Origin: Bacillus sp. EAC
Lineage (GTDB): Bacteria > Bacillota > Bacilli > Bacillales > Bacillaceae_G
Length of the DNA stretch: 64,000 nucleotides
Direction of reading: 5' to 3'
NCBI RefSeq assembly: GCF_002156875.1
Contig: NZ_NCSY01000004.1
Span: 434,001 to 498,000, forward strand
Below are positions 8,778 through 18,568 of the stretch, one piece after another. Position numbers and translations under genes: made by a program. Under the pieces are notes generated by a model. That model saw only the letters and a list, made by a program, of their open reading frames with translations, made no database searches and was not told where the DNA came from. Position 1 is the first letter of the stretch. Every line of letters starts with the position of its first letter.

Positions 8778-10193
8778 TTATTCCTTGTCGTCATGCGGAT
8801 ATTTATGTGGACTATTAATCAGTTTCTTTAAATCTCCACGATAAAAGACGTCTTTGAACTCTTGTGGTCGAAACGGAATGATCGGTGCTAAGTACGGAAC
8901 ACCAACTGAGCGTAACCGAGACATATAAATTATCAACAGTATGAATCCTATTCCCATAGCTGTTAAACCAAAGAAACTACCAAGGATTAAAAAGAAAAAG
9001 CGTAACGTAAAAGCAGCATTGGCCATTCCACCTGTGACAAACAGTAAATTGGTCAGAAAAGCAATCCCTACAATTATCAAGCTAAGCGGATGGATGAGTT
9101 TGGCATCAACAGCCGTCGTACTAACCACCATTGTACCCACCAAAGAAGCCACAATAATCATATCGGTTTGAATCCTGAAGGATACTAAGATCAATAAATA
9201 TAAAATGAGTAACAGTATACACATTTCAAAAAAAAATGAGAGGATGGTATCGGAATGTGTAAAATACTTTTTAGCAAATTTTGCTGGAAACCAATTTTCA
9301 TGAAAATAAGCGACGGCAACATAGATTCCTGGCAAGAGCACTGAAATAAAGTAACAAAAGAACAAAATAAATCGGTTTGTGAGTTTTCCGGATTTTGTAT
9401 AGTATTCATTCGGTTGTGCCATATACTGAACAAATAAAGATGGGACAATGGAAGCCATTGGAGTGCCGTTCACTAATACGGCAATTCGACCTTCATATAA
9501 AGCAGCAGCCACAACGTCCGGCATTTCAGTAAGGAAGACAAGCGGAAAGATTGTTTTCTTTCTTCCTTCCAATGCATCTTCCACCACCCTAGATTCTAAA
9601 ACGTACTCAACATCCAATGTGTCAAGGCGGGTTCGAACTTCTTCTAATGCTTTTTGATCCACTTTATGCTTTAAGTAGACAATCGAAAGGTCTGTTTTCG
9701 AAAAACGCCCGATTTGTTTTGACTCCACGACTAAATTAGGTGACTGAATAAAACTGCGAATTAAATTTAAGTTCACTTTTAATTGCTCTGACAGCCCAAT
9801 CATTGGACCACCAGGTGAACGTTGGCGACTACTTTGTTCAACTGAACGTTGTTGCCACTGAGTCGTTTCTGCGATCACGATTCGATCAAATCCACCAACC
9901 ATGACGAGTGTTTTCCCTCTTACAATACCGTTTACAGCCATTTCAATCGACTGACTAATTTCGACGGATGGAGATTGGATATGATGATAAGCTAAACTAT
10001 TCATTAAGTTTTGATGATCTAGTTCACTTGAATTCCGTATTCGAAGTAAAGGTGAAATGATATTATCACGAATAACCTGTGAATCAACAAGATTTTCAAT
10101 ATATAAAAGTACGCCTTCGTATTTTTGGGCTCCGCCTATTTGAAGAGGTCTTATAGATAAGTCAGCTGTGTTATTCAACTTTTCTTTAATCAT
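8778..10193 (-). CDS. Orphan spore germinant-receptor A-subunit (GerA family)
   Basis: Predicted inner-spore-membrane protein of 471 aa (family usually ~480-500). The N-terminal soluble domain (~1-260) carries GerA-family signatures such as GRIAVLVNGTP and the QIGRFSKTDLSIVYL region, and at least four hydrophobic segments follow before a short polar tail. The ATG at 10193 has no ribosome binding site. The frame is open for 18 further codons to 10247, reading KNIEMIKEKL like other GerA proteins, and AGAGGTGAT stands at ideal spacing before an ATT codon at 10245-10247. The real start may be that ATT, or a start codon lost by mutation. No GerB- or GerC-type partner is adjacent, unlike the complete operon at 34245-37908. 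It ends PHKYPHDDKE, almost the same as the relic at 39647. Confidence 0.88.
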   Translation of the reverse strand: MIKEKLNNTADLSIRPLQIGGAQKYEGVLLYIENLVDSQVIRDNIISPLLRIRNSSELDHQNLMNSLAYHHIQSPSVEISQSIEMAVNGIVRGKTLVMVGGFDRIVIAETTQWQQRSVEQSSRQRSPGGPMIGLSEQLKVNLNLIRSFIQSPNLVVESKQIGRFSKTDLSIVYLKHKVDQKALEEVRTRLDTLDVEYVLESRVVEDALEGRKKTIFPLVFLTEMPDVVAAALYEGRIAVLVNGTPMASIVPSLFVQYMAQPNEYYTKSGKLTNRFILFFCYFISVLLPGIYVAVAYFHENWFPAKFAKKYFTHSDTILSFFFEMCILLLILYLLILVSFRIQTDMIIVASLVGTMVVSTTAVDAKLIHPLSLIIVGIAFLTNLLFVTGGMANAAFTLRFFFLILGSFFGLTAMGIGFILLIIYMSRLRSVGVPYLAPIIPFRPQEFKDVFYRGDLKKLINSPHKYPHDDKE

Positions 10194-10517
10194 TTCGATA
10201 TTTTTATTCAGACTAATCGTAACGTTTAGTTCATCAATCGGTTTAATATTTTATCACCTCTAGTCATTTAATTATTATTTCCTAATATTCAGTATGTACT
10301 AAATTTTCCTAATTCAGACTCTAATTCAACTATCATGAAAATAAACTTACTTATTTCATAAAAAAGACAATACTAAGGAAGAGCTACTCAATCGTTAAAA
10401 AAAGAGAGCGACAAACTTATAGATGTAGGCAGTATAAAAAAGTTAGTAATAAAGTATATATTAATCATTTTGCTGGGCAATTTTAGATTACAAGAATATC
10501 ACATAAAACCAAGAAAG

Positions 10518-10567
10518 TGATTGGAGCGGAAGGTGCGAGACTCCTGTGGTAGTAGTGGGAATCGACG
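10518..10567 (+). repeat. Degenerate dispersed Bacillus intergenic repeat
   Basis: The segment contains GGAGCGGAAGGTGCGAGACT followed by CTGTGGTAGTAGTGGGA. It resembles a short GC-richer sequence scattered between genes in many Bacillaceae (GGAGCGGAAG..GCGAGACTCCTGCGG). Recognition is from memory. Function unknown. Confidence 0.4.
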
Positions 10568-11221
10568 GATTTCCTTTTGAAAATAGCAACAAATTTTACG
10601 AAAGCATACAAAAATATTGATATATCAAGCTTCTAAAATGTAAAGGGGCGTGTGTTTGTCATGAAAAATAGATTTATGAGACAGCCCCTTTTGCTATTTA
10701 CTGTTCGATTTGAATTGTTAAATTAGTTGCGATTTAAGAAAGTGTTATTAAGTTTCTCCCTCTAAAGAGAACCCGTTACCTTTTTATGCTAAACCTAAAA
10801 AGTTAGACACAAATGTTAGGCAGATACCTGGGCATGATTTCGGTAATTAACCGGACTGATGTCTTTTATTTTTGTCTTTTCGTTTGTGATTGTAATAGTT
10901 AATGTTAAAGCTTAGTTCATTAAAATTTTTTGTCATTTTGATTACTATTTTTTTACTATTAAAGATAACGTTAAGGTGAATTATTTTTTACTTAATTTAC
11001 TTAACCTTAAATAGAATAAAAATGTGCTTATAATACAATTCGAAATTGTAAGGTAAAAACACATGGGAATTTTCGCCAAATTATTTAGAAGCTTCAAAAA
11101 TAGTTGTCGAAAAGCGGAATTCGCCCGAATAAAAAATAGGATTTTTTTAGATTATTTTAAAATTAGTTCGTTTTTTTTACTAATTCATATAAAAACAAAA
11201 TATTTAATTGTATTTTTCGAT

Positions 11222-11238
11222 AAAAAATGTAGAATTTT
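11222..11238 (-). promoter_or_regulatory. Candidate operator, TTCTAC motif, upstream of subtilase 2
   Basis: On the minus strand this reads AAAATTCTACATTTTTT. It matches the regulator-promoter copies AAAATTCTACATTTTC at 19928 and 32935 over 15 bases. Confidence 0.45.
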
Positions 11239-11275
11239 GTCGTTTTTTATCAGTTTTAATCGGAGGATTTTATGT

Positions 11276-11295
11276 AGATTTACCCCGATTTACCG
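11276..11295 (+). promoter_or_regulatory. Shared CCCC motif upstream of subtilase 2
   Basis: AGATTTACCCCGATTTACCG resembles ATATTACCCCAATATAC at 4136 and ATATTTCCCCAATACAC at 22398. It is the weakest match of the set. Confidence 0.25.
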
Positions 11296-11380
11296 TGGAT
11301 ACTTGCAAAAGTATAATCAGATTATAAATTTGATTATTTAGAAAAGTTTAAATACTTGAATTTATACAACATGAAGATTG

Positions 11381-11416
11381 ATTGAGCTGGTGAAGTCCAC
11401 AATTAGTTTGCTCAGT
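11381..11416 (+). promoter_or_regulatory. Leader stem-loop directly before the subtilase 2 ribosome binding site
   Basis: ATTGAGC / GCTCAGT close a 22-base loop that itself contains TGG/CCA, ending a few bases before the AGGGGGGG ribosome binding site. A similar GAGCA/TGCTC stem occupies the same place before the subtilase at 22547. It could stabilise the mRNA or gate translation. Confidence 0.35.
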
Positions 11417-11430
11417 CAGGGGGGGTAAAT

Positions 11431-14400
11431 ATGAAAACCAAGAATTCCAAGAAATTTAAGATTTACCGAAAAAGTTTTATGAACTGTTTGTCCCTTTTAT
11501 CGATGGTCGGTCTAGTATTGTCTAACTTGTCATTTGTACATGCCGAAGAAAATAATCAAAATCCATCGCTTACGAAAGAACCTGATCCAAATCCAGGCAT
11601 TTTTGTTACAAATGGTAAAGGTAACCCAAATTCAACTAGTTTATCAAAAGAAGAGATTGAGAGATTAAAAGAAAAAGGTAATAAGGCTATTGAGGATGCA
11701 GCTGCTAGAGATAAAGAAAATAAATTAGCAGATAAAGAGAATCTTTCGAATATAGAAGCACATAAACCGGACGAGAAGGTTTCGGTTATTGTTCAACTGA
11801 AGGGTCAAACGGTTTCTGAAATGACTTCAGCAGTTGGCGTTAATCAAATGTCTGTGAGTAAAGCAACAAATATTATCCAGCAAGATATAGAAACTACAAA
11901 AAACAAAATTATGAACGAATTATCTAGTGGTAAAGCGAAGAGTAGTAATAATTTTGAATTTAAACATGAATTTGAGAACATTTTTAAAGGTTTTAGTATT
12001 GATAATATTAAATATGAAGATATCGACTATATAAAATCATTACCTGATGTAAAAGCAGTTACGTTACAACAAACATTTTTCCCAGCTGTTAATCAACAGC
12101 ATGATCTTACTGGAATCAAAAATTTATGGAGTGGTGCTGCTCTAGGAAAACCGAATGGTTATCAAGGAGAAGGAATGGTTATCGCGGTAGTTGATACTGG
12201 CGTGGACTATACTCATGAGGCATTTCCTGATCCGAAAGATATGAGTAAAGCACGAATTAAAACGGGAAAATTTAAGCGTGCAGATGGATCTACTTCTCTT
12301 AAAGTTGTAGATGGATACAACTGGGCTGATCAAAATGACGATATCATCCCACGTGTGGAAAATCCAACTAATCAAACTAGCTCACACGGTGTTCACGTGG
12401 CAGGTATCGCAGCTGGATCTGGTCCTGTTATTCAAGGGGTAGCACCAGAAGCACAAATTATTGCAGAAAAAGTGTTCTCGGACCATCAAGCTGGTGCATT
12501 AACAGAAGATATTGTAAAAGGAATTGATCATGCTTCGGCATTAGGAGCAGATGTTATTAACATGAGTCTAGGTTCTTCATCTTCTTTCGATACGAGAGAT
12601 GCTAACGATCCATTAGGAATTGCGATCCGTAACGCAACTGACGAGGGGCATGTAGTCGTAGTTGCGGCAGGAAATGCCTCTAATGCATATTCAGATCGAT
12701 CAGGTGGGATGGGTGAGACAATCAAAATTGGACAAACACCTGACTTAAATAAAATTGGTAATCCAGGAGTTTATCCAGATTCATTTACAGTCGCAGCAGC
12801 AAATAATGTTGTAGCAAAACACACTGTTCAATTTTTTAACACAGCTGTCGGACACAACATTTCTGGAGAAGGACTTGATGATTGGAATTGGACGGCAAAC
12901 AAGGACAAAGATTATGTATTAGTTTCTCTAGGAAAAGATATTGATGGAAATGACCGCACTGGCGTACTTTCGGATTACACGACTAAGTTAACGGCCAAAG
13001 TTAGAAATAATATCGTATTAATTAAACGTGGGACGATTAGTTTTGCGGAGAAGGTAGCAAATGCGAAACAGATGGGTGCGGCAGGAGTTATCGTCTATAA
13101 CTCATCAGCTACTAGTGCAGCTCCTGATCCTCAAGGATTTGGAACGATTCCATTTTCATTTATTAGTTATGCGGATGGAATGGCGTTACAATCAGTTTTG
13201 GATTCAGTTCCTACTGTTGGAGGTAGTATTCCGACAATCAAATTTAAAATTGCAGACGAAAAATTAGGTTCTGCCTTTTCTGAATCAAACCCAGGACAAC
13301 CAACAGATTTTACGTCTTGGGGAACGACAAGTGATTTATTATTAAAACCTGAAGTAATGGCTCCAGGTCATGCAATTGTTTCTTCTGTAAGAACAGCAGA
13401 TACTAGTAAGCACAATGCCTATGAGAGTGAAGATGGAACTTCAATGGCGGCTCCTTATGTTGCAGGTGCGGTAGCTGATGTTATGCAAGCTTTAGAAGAA
13501 AAAGGATTTAAACCAGGAACAAGAGCTTTTTCTCTATTAACAAAGAATTTAATCATGAATACAGCTATTCCTGCAAAGAGAGATTATATCAATTCAAACA
13601 ATCCTGGTGATCGTACTGATTATATGACTGAATACCAACCTAGAAGACAAGGAGCAGGTATGATTCGCCCAGATCTAGCTGTGAAATCTCCAATTGTCGT
13701 AACAGGTTCAGCTGGTACTGGCAGTATTAGTTTGAAAGAAATTGGTAAAGCGAATACATTTACACTAACTGCTCAAAATCTTTCAGATAAGGCTGTTACG
13801 TACAAATTAAATGGCACTGTCATGACGGATGTTTTAAAGGACTCACTTAAAACAAATTCGGACAATATTCGTAGTCGATATTTGGATGATGCAAACTTAT
13901 CATTCGATTTAAATCAAATTACAATCCCGGCAAACTCAACGAAACGAGTTACGGTTACATTATCTTTAGCAGACTCTACGATAAAAAACACGTTTATAGA
14001 GGGCTATATTTATTTAGTACCGACAGATTCAAGTAACCCAACATTAAACGTTCCATATAATGGTTTTTACGGGAATTGGGATGAGCCAAACATCATTGAT
14101 ACGAAAGAAACAACAGATGTATGGACGGAGTCAGGTGCAGGAACACAATTAGCACTTAAAGCAGGTGGTTTTTATTTTGGATACAACCAGATATTTGGTG
14201 AACCACAAACGCCAGCTCAAGTTGCGTTAGGTGACAAGTTTTATGCTTTTGGTCCTGGAATGTACCCAGTCCCAGCGCTTGCTTTACTCCGAAACGCACG
14301 TAACTTAAAAATAGATGTAGTTGATAAGGAGCATAATCTTGTTACTCATATTTCAAATGAAGAGTGGCAGGTGAAATCTGATCCATATTCTGGTGGGCTT

Positions 14401-17400
14401 CCTTCTCAACTCTCAGAGAATTGGGTTTGGTATTTATATAATCAAGCGGTACCTGTTCCAGATGGACAGTATTACTTTGCGGTAACAGCAACAGCAGATG
14501 CACCGAATGCAAAACCGCAACCGACTGTTTATGTACCTATGTATAAGGATACGAAAGCTCCGACTCTAAATATAAAACGATCAGCAGATTATGATGAAAA
14601 GACTCATCCTGAGGTGACTAATAAAGACAGCTATACTGTACGCTGGACAATGGATGATGGGGACGCTGGCGGAGTTGATGGGAATGTATACCTAGCTATC
14701 AATGGAAGTGAGCCGTACTATAACTATCATGGTGATGTGAAACAAAATGAAGATGGGTCTTATGAAATGAAAGTTTCTGGACTTAATGAGGGACTGAATC
14801 TCCTTCATATTGCACCAATGGATAAAGTTGGGAATTTAGGGAAAGACCAAATCATACTTGTGAATAAAACAAGTAACCATGTTTGGATCGATTTACATTC
14901 GGCAACTTTAAACGATAACGTGCCAAACAGTTATTGGACGGCAAATGTAAAACCTGTTGACGATTTTAGTTTGAACTTCAATGCCGTTGGTCGAAAAAAT
15001 GTCGTGAAGAAAATTCAAGCAGTTATTTTGAAAAATTATTACGATAATAGTACGGTCGTTCGAGATCCAATCGATCTTGACCTTAACCAATTCATGACTG
15101 AAACACCTGCATATGGTGTCTACAGTCAGTATGATATTAAAGGTCACATGACGATCCCAACTGATTTACCTGCAGGCGAGTATGCGGTGAAATTTGTCAT
15201 CTTAGGAGAAGGTGAAAAATGGAATGACGCAAACATACCAGCCATTGGAATCGAAACCTTCGTCGATACAAGTGCACCGACGATTTCATTAAATGCGAGT
15301 AGTCTAAAAGCCTACAAAGAAAATAGCGTGGATCCTGTATCACTGATGCTTAATACGACAGTGAAAGATACGATCCCGAATTCAAGAGGATACAAAGTAG
15401 AGGTTGCTGTTGACGGAGGTTCTCCAAAATCAATGGGAAGTATCACAACCGCTGATAAAACTGCACAAACGTTCAGATATCCAGTTGTGTTAGCAAATGG
15501 CGATCATTCAATCGTCCTTACAACTACGGACTATATGGGGAATGCAAGTACCATCACCTTTGATGTAACTGTGGCAGATGATAAAGTGACAGTTAAGAAT
15601 GGTGGAACAGATACTGATCTACCAATTAATATTGTTCCTTATAAAGATGCTAGTAGAAATGAAGAAATCAAACTGTTAGATAATTATCGAAACGGTGTAT
15701 ATGTTGCGGAGCAATTCGATCCAAGAGTTTCAGGCTATCTTGTAACGCCGTATGGTAACAATAAAACCTATTCATCGAATCCAGATCTGGCTCCAATCTT
15801 GTTAGTTGGAAATCAACAACGAAAAGCGTCAACTTATTATTACCCTAATGCTGCATATGACGTTCCAGTAGGAGATGTCTATTTCTTTAATTTTGAAAAA
15901 GTCGGTTACGATGATCCGGGTAGTATACCGGAAGGAGACAGCACGTTCCCAGTAACAATGATTGACTATTTAGGTCACGAGACAACCATTCAAGTACCTG
16001 TACACAAAAATTCGTATATACCAAAAGTCAAATTTGAAGATGCGATTATTGATTCAACAAATACTGCAACATTTTTCACGTATGATTCAACGTATACAGT
16101 GAAAGGTTCGGTAACGGCAGTTAGTGACAAGTTTTATGCTACATGGGTAAGTTGGAATGGTGAATACAAACTCAAAAACTTATTTGACGAAAATTCAGAA
16201 TGGAGAACTTCTCCATTTGACAATCCAAATAGTTCTCAAGACATACCAGCAGGCTATGAACAAGCCCCTGGTGTAAATAACTTTAGTATGTCTTCTGGGG
16301 AACTTAAACCAGGCCCAAACTATTTTGAAATCGATGGAGGAAGTACAATGGGTGCAAATCCAAGTCACCCATTAGCAGGAAACCATCCATTAGTTTCGAA
16401 TGTGGTTATCTATCGTCTTGGAGCAGCAGAAAGTTCTGATCTACCATTAGCAACAATAGCTGCAAACAATTTGACTTGGGACAGAATTAAAGGTGAGAAC
16501 GCAGATCAAACTCACGTTAGAACTAATTTGGCACTACCTTTCGTTGATGAAGCTAATAAAGCGCATATTAGTTGGAGTAGCAGTGATTCGTCTGTACTCA
16601 CAAACGATGGAAAGGTTTATAGAGCAGATAAAGACACAAACATCACACTTACTGCTACGGCGACTGTAAACGGTGCAACTGCTGTGAAGACGTTTAACGT
16701 TACAGTGGACGCTAAAATTCACGATGACTCATTAGCAGTTGATGAAGATTCTTCATTTATTAACTGGAATGTTATACGTGCAGGGAACACTGATCAAGGG
16801 GATGTAACTCAAGTTTTATCATTACCAACAAGAGGATCGAATGGTTCTAAAATTACTTGGAATTCCGACGATACAAAGCACATTACAAATCAAGGTAGAG
16901 TATATCCACCACTATTTGACGAAGATGATGCTCATGTAGAGTTAGTAGCGAAAATAACTAGAAACAGTGGTATTCAGTATAAAACGTTTAACTTAACTGT
17001 ATTAAAAGATAGTGTAAATAAAGAAAAAACAATGGTTCTTCGAGCATATCAATCACTTGATATCAAAAAATTACTTGGTGAAAATGAAGCAGAATATGTG
17101 ATCACACATGACCTATCTTTACCAACAAGCATTGGAAATGATGGCGTATCGATCACTTGGTTATCAAATACTCCAGAAGTTATAGCGAATGATGGAAAAG
17201 TGACTAGTCCTGCACAGAATCAGGCTGTTGGATTAACTGCCATTTTCAGATTAGGTACAGCTGCCATCGCGAAATCTTATAGTTTTTATGTAAGAAGTAA
17301 AGATACGAATGATGATCCAGCAGTTTTGGCAGCTAAATCGTCAGTTGTATGGAATTTGATCAAGCAAAACAATACTGATCAAAATGCTGTAACAACTAAT

Positions 17401-18381
17401 TTAAATTTACCAACAAAAGGTACGAATGATACGACAATAACATGGTCTTCAAATAATCCATCAGTCATCAAAGCAGATGGAACGGTTTTACGACCAAAAT
17501 TTGAAGATGGAAATTGCCTAGTCACATTAACAGCTACAATTACTAAAGGAAATGCAAGCACGACTCGAGATTTTGCTTTAACAGTTGTAAGACAAGATTA
17601 TGTTGAGCCACCTGTTGTAGAACCACCAGTAAGTATTACAACAATCAATACAGTTGATGATAATGACACAAGCATTTTAGGTTCATCTCAACCAAATGCA
17701 AATATTATTGTGAAAAATAAAGATATTGTTATCGCAACAGGAAAAGTAAATTCAGAAGGTAAAATTTTAATCAACATTAGTCCACAAAAAGCAGGTACAG
17801 TTTTAACAATTAATGTGCAAGGAACGTCAGGAGATCAAATGACACTATCGACAATCGTCTTAGATCGAACTGCACCGAATGCACCGGTAATTAATACGAT
17901 CGATAACAACGACACTGCGATTACGGGCAAAACAGAAGCTAACGCATCGATTACTATTAAAAATCAGACCAAGATAATAGCAACTGGAAAAGCAGATGCA
18001 AAAGGTACGTATCGTATTAAAGTAAGTAAACAAAAAGCAGGAACAGTTCTAACTGTATATGTCAAAGATGCAGCAGGAAATCAAAGTTCTGCGTCTAAAA
18101 CAACAGTGTTAGATCGTACAGCTCCAAACGCACCAGTCATCTCAAGTTTGATTTCTAGTACAAATAATGGGGTAGTGATTAAAGGTAAAGCAGAACCAAA
18201 TGCAACGATTATTGTAACAATAGGGAATAAAGTTGTTGCAAAAGTTAAAGTAACAAGCAAAGGCACATTTGCGGTGAAATTACCAAAACAACATAAAGGT
18301 ACGATTACGATTACTTTATCTGCGGTTGATAAAGCTGGAAACAAAAGTAGTTCTGTAAAACGTACGATAAAAAATAAATAA
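11431..18381 (+). CDS. Giant secreted S8 subtilase (lactocepin/C5a-peptidase-like) with Ig-like repeats
   Basis: 2316 aa; ATG 11431 follows an AGGGGGGG ribosome binding site. It has a signal peptide ending VHAEE (~residue 38) and an I9-type propeptide (~110-215). The S8 domain carries Asp255 (VVDTGVDYTHEAF), His319 (SHGVHVAG) and Ser671 (DGTSMAAP), with a PA insert at ~505-570. Fn3-like domains follow, as in cell-envelope proteinases. From ~1680 there are four modules of the atrophied bacterial Ig type (WDRIKGENADQ, WNVIRAGNTDQ and so on). From ~2070 three Big_6-like Ig repeats follow (INTIDNNDTAITGKTEANA), and the last ends KGTFAVKLPK. These terminal repeats closely resemble those of the subtilase at 22547. 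There is no LPXTG or SLH anchor. Substrate unknown. The downstream regulator is convergent and shares a bidirectional terminator. Confidence 0.93.
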   Translation: MKTKNSKKFKIYRKSFMNCLSLLSMVGLVLSNLSFVHAEENNQNPSLTKEPDPNPGIFVTNGKGNPNSTSLSKEEIERLKEKGNKAIEDAAARDKENKLADKENLSNIEAHKPDEKVSVIVQLKGQTVSEMTSAVGVNQMSVSKATNIIQQDIETTKNKIMNELSSGKAKSSNNFEFKHEFENIFKGFSIDNIKYEDIDYIKSLPDVKAVTLQQTFFPAVNQQHDLTGIKNLWSGAALGKPNGYQGEGMVIAVVDTGVDYTHEAFPDPKDMSKARIKTGKFKRADGSTSLKVVDGYNWADQNDDIIPRVENPTNQTSSHGVHVAGIAAGSGPVIQGVAPEAQIIAEKVFSDHQAGALTEDIVKGIDHASALGADVINMSLGSSSSFDTRDANDPLGIAIRNATDEGHVVVVAAGNASNAYSDRSGGMGETIKIGQTPDLNKIGNPGVYPDSFTVAAANNVVAKHTVQFFNTAVGHNISGEGLDDWNWTANKDKDYVLVSLGKDIDGNDRTGVLSDYTTKLTAKVRNNIVLIKRGTISFAEKVANAKQMGAAGVIVYNSSATSAAPDPQGFGTIPFSFISYADGMALQSVLDSVPTVGGSIPTIKFKIADEKLGSAFSESNPGQPTDFTSWGTTSDLLLKPEVMAPGHAIVSSVRTADTSKHNAYESEDGTSMAAPYVAGAVADVMQALEEKGFKPGTRAFSLLTKNLIMNTAIPAKRDYINSNNPGDRTDYMTEYQPRRQGAGMIRPDLAVKSPIVVTGSAGTGSISLKEIGKANTFTLTAQNLSDKAVTYKLNGTVMTDVLKDSLKTNSDNIRSRYLDDANLSFDLNQITIPANSTKRVTVTLSLADSTIKNTFIEGYIYLVPTDSSNPTLNVPYNGFYGNWDEPNIIDTKETTDVWTESGAGTQLALKAGGFYFGYNQIFGEPQTPAQVALGDKFYAFGPGMYPVPALALLRNARNLKIDVVDKEHNLVTHISNEEWQVKSDPYSGGLPSQLSENWVWYLYNQAVPVPDGQYYFAVTATADAPNAKPQPTVYVPMYKDTKAPTLNIKRSADYDEKTHPEVTNKDSYTVRWTMDDGDAGGVDGNVYLAINGSEPYYNYHGDVKQNEDGSYEMKVSGLNEGLNLLHIAPMDKVGNLGKDQIILVNKTSNHVWIDLHSATLNDNVPNSYWTANVKPVDDFSLNFNAVGRKNVVKKIQAVILKNYYDNSTVVRDPIDLDLNQFMTETPAYGVYSQYDIKGHMTIPTDLPAGEYAVKFVILGEGEKWNDANIPAIGIETFVDTSAPTISLNASSLKAYKENSVDPVSLMLNTTVKDTIPNSRGYKVEVAVDGGSPKSMGSITTADKTAQTFRYPVVLANGDHSIVLTTTDYMGNASTITFDVTVADDKVTVKNGGTDTDLPINIVPYKDASRNEEIKLLDNYRNGVYVAEQFDPRVSGYLVTPYGNNKTYSSNPDLAPILLVGNQQRKASTYYYPNAAYDVPVGDVYFFNFEKVGYDDPGSIPEGDSTFPVTMIDYLGHETTIQVPVHKNSYIPKVKFEDAIIDSTNTATFFTYDSTYTVKGSVTAVSDKFYATWVSWNGEYKLKNLFDENSEWRTSPFDNPNSSQDIPAGYEQAPGVNNFSMSSGELKPGPNYFEIDGGSTMGANPSHPLAGNHPLVSNVVIYRLGAAESSDLPLATIAANNLTWDRIKGENADQTHVRTNLALPFVDEANKAHISWSSSDSSVLTNDGKVYRADKDTNITLTATATVNGATAVKTFNVTVDAKIHDDSLAVDEDSSFINWNVIRAGNTDQGDVTQVLSLPTRGSNGSKITWNSDDTKHITNQGRVYPPLFDEDDAHVELVAKITRNSGIQYKTFNLTVLKDSVNKEKTMVLRAYQSLDIKKLLGENEAEYVITHDLSLPTSIGNDGVSITWLSNTPEVIANDGKVTSPAQNQAVGLTAIFRLGTAAIAKSYSFYVRSKDTNDDPAVLAAKSSVVWNLIKQNNTDQNAVTTNLNLPTKGTNDTTITWSSNNPSVIKADGTVLRPKFEDGNCLVTLTATITKGNASTTRDFALTVVRQDYVEPPVVEPPVSITTINTVDDNDTSILGSSQPNANIIVKNKDIVIATGKVNSEGKILINISPQKAGTVLTINVQGTSGDQMTLSTIVLDRTAPNAPVINTIDNNDTAITGKTEANASITIKNQTKIIATGKADAKGTYRIKVSKQKAGTVLTVYVKDAAGNQSSASKTTVLDRTAPNAPVISSLISSTNNGVVIKGKAEPNATIIVTIGNKVVAKVKVTSKGTFAVKLPKQHKGTITITLSAVDKAGNKSSSVKRTIKNK

Positions 18382-18513
18382 AAAAAATCAATGGTGCTTT
18401 AAAATAAGGGTTGATTTTAATCCTTAATAAAAGGCACCATTTGATACAATCTAGTAAATAAATTGTTTTTGTTGTTCCATTGTAAGTAATACTCCCCTTA
18501 AAATATAAAAAAA

Positions 18514-18545
18514 CAAGAATATTAATAGATATTCTTGTTTTTTTT
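18514..18545. terminator. Bidirectional Rho-independent terminator
   Basis: Perfect 9-bp stem CAAGAATAT / ATATTCTTG with a 6-base loop, flanked by A-run and T-run. It serves subtilase 2 (+) and the XRE/TPR gene (-), which converge here. A weaker hairpin with ATGGTGC/GGCACCAT arms lies at 18391-18440. Confidence 0.85.
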
Positions 18546-18568
18546 AATTAATTTAATTTTCTGTTAAT

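Larger units (their letters stand above)
10194..11430. other. 1.2-kb intergenic region upstream of subtilase 2
   Basis: No convincing gene. The open frame 11063-11341 is low-complexity, AT-rich and has no ribosome binding site. At 10518-10567 there is a degenerate copy of the dispersed Bacillus intergenic sequence containing GGAGCGGAAGGTGCGAGACT. At 10643-10692 AAAGGGGC and GCCCCTTTT face each other. Near the subtilase lie the TTCTAC motif (11222-11238), the CCCC motif (11276-11295) and a leader hairpin (11381-11416). Confidence 0.55.

Noticed and set aside
10643-10692. AAAGGGGC ... GCCCCTTTT inverted ends considered as a gene terminator
   Set aside because: No gene ends nearby on either strand and the inner stem is poor; possibly part of a decayed repeat.
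10795-10880. Sequence with TTCGGTAATTAACCGGA considered as an insertion-sequence remnant
   Set aside because: Translation of the minus strand gave a short, interrupted peptide that I could not match with confidence to a transposase.
11063-11341. 92-codon open frame before subtilase 2
   Set aside because: Low-complexity AT-rich sequence, no ribosome binding site, and it overlaps the candidate promoter elements.
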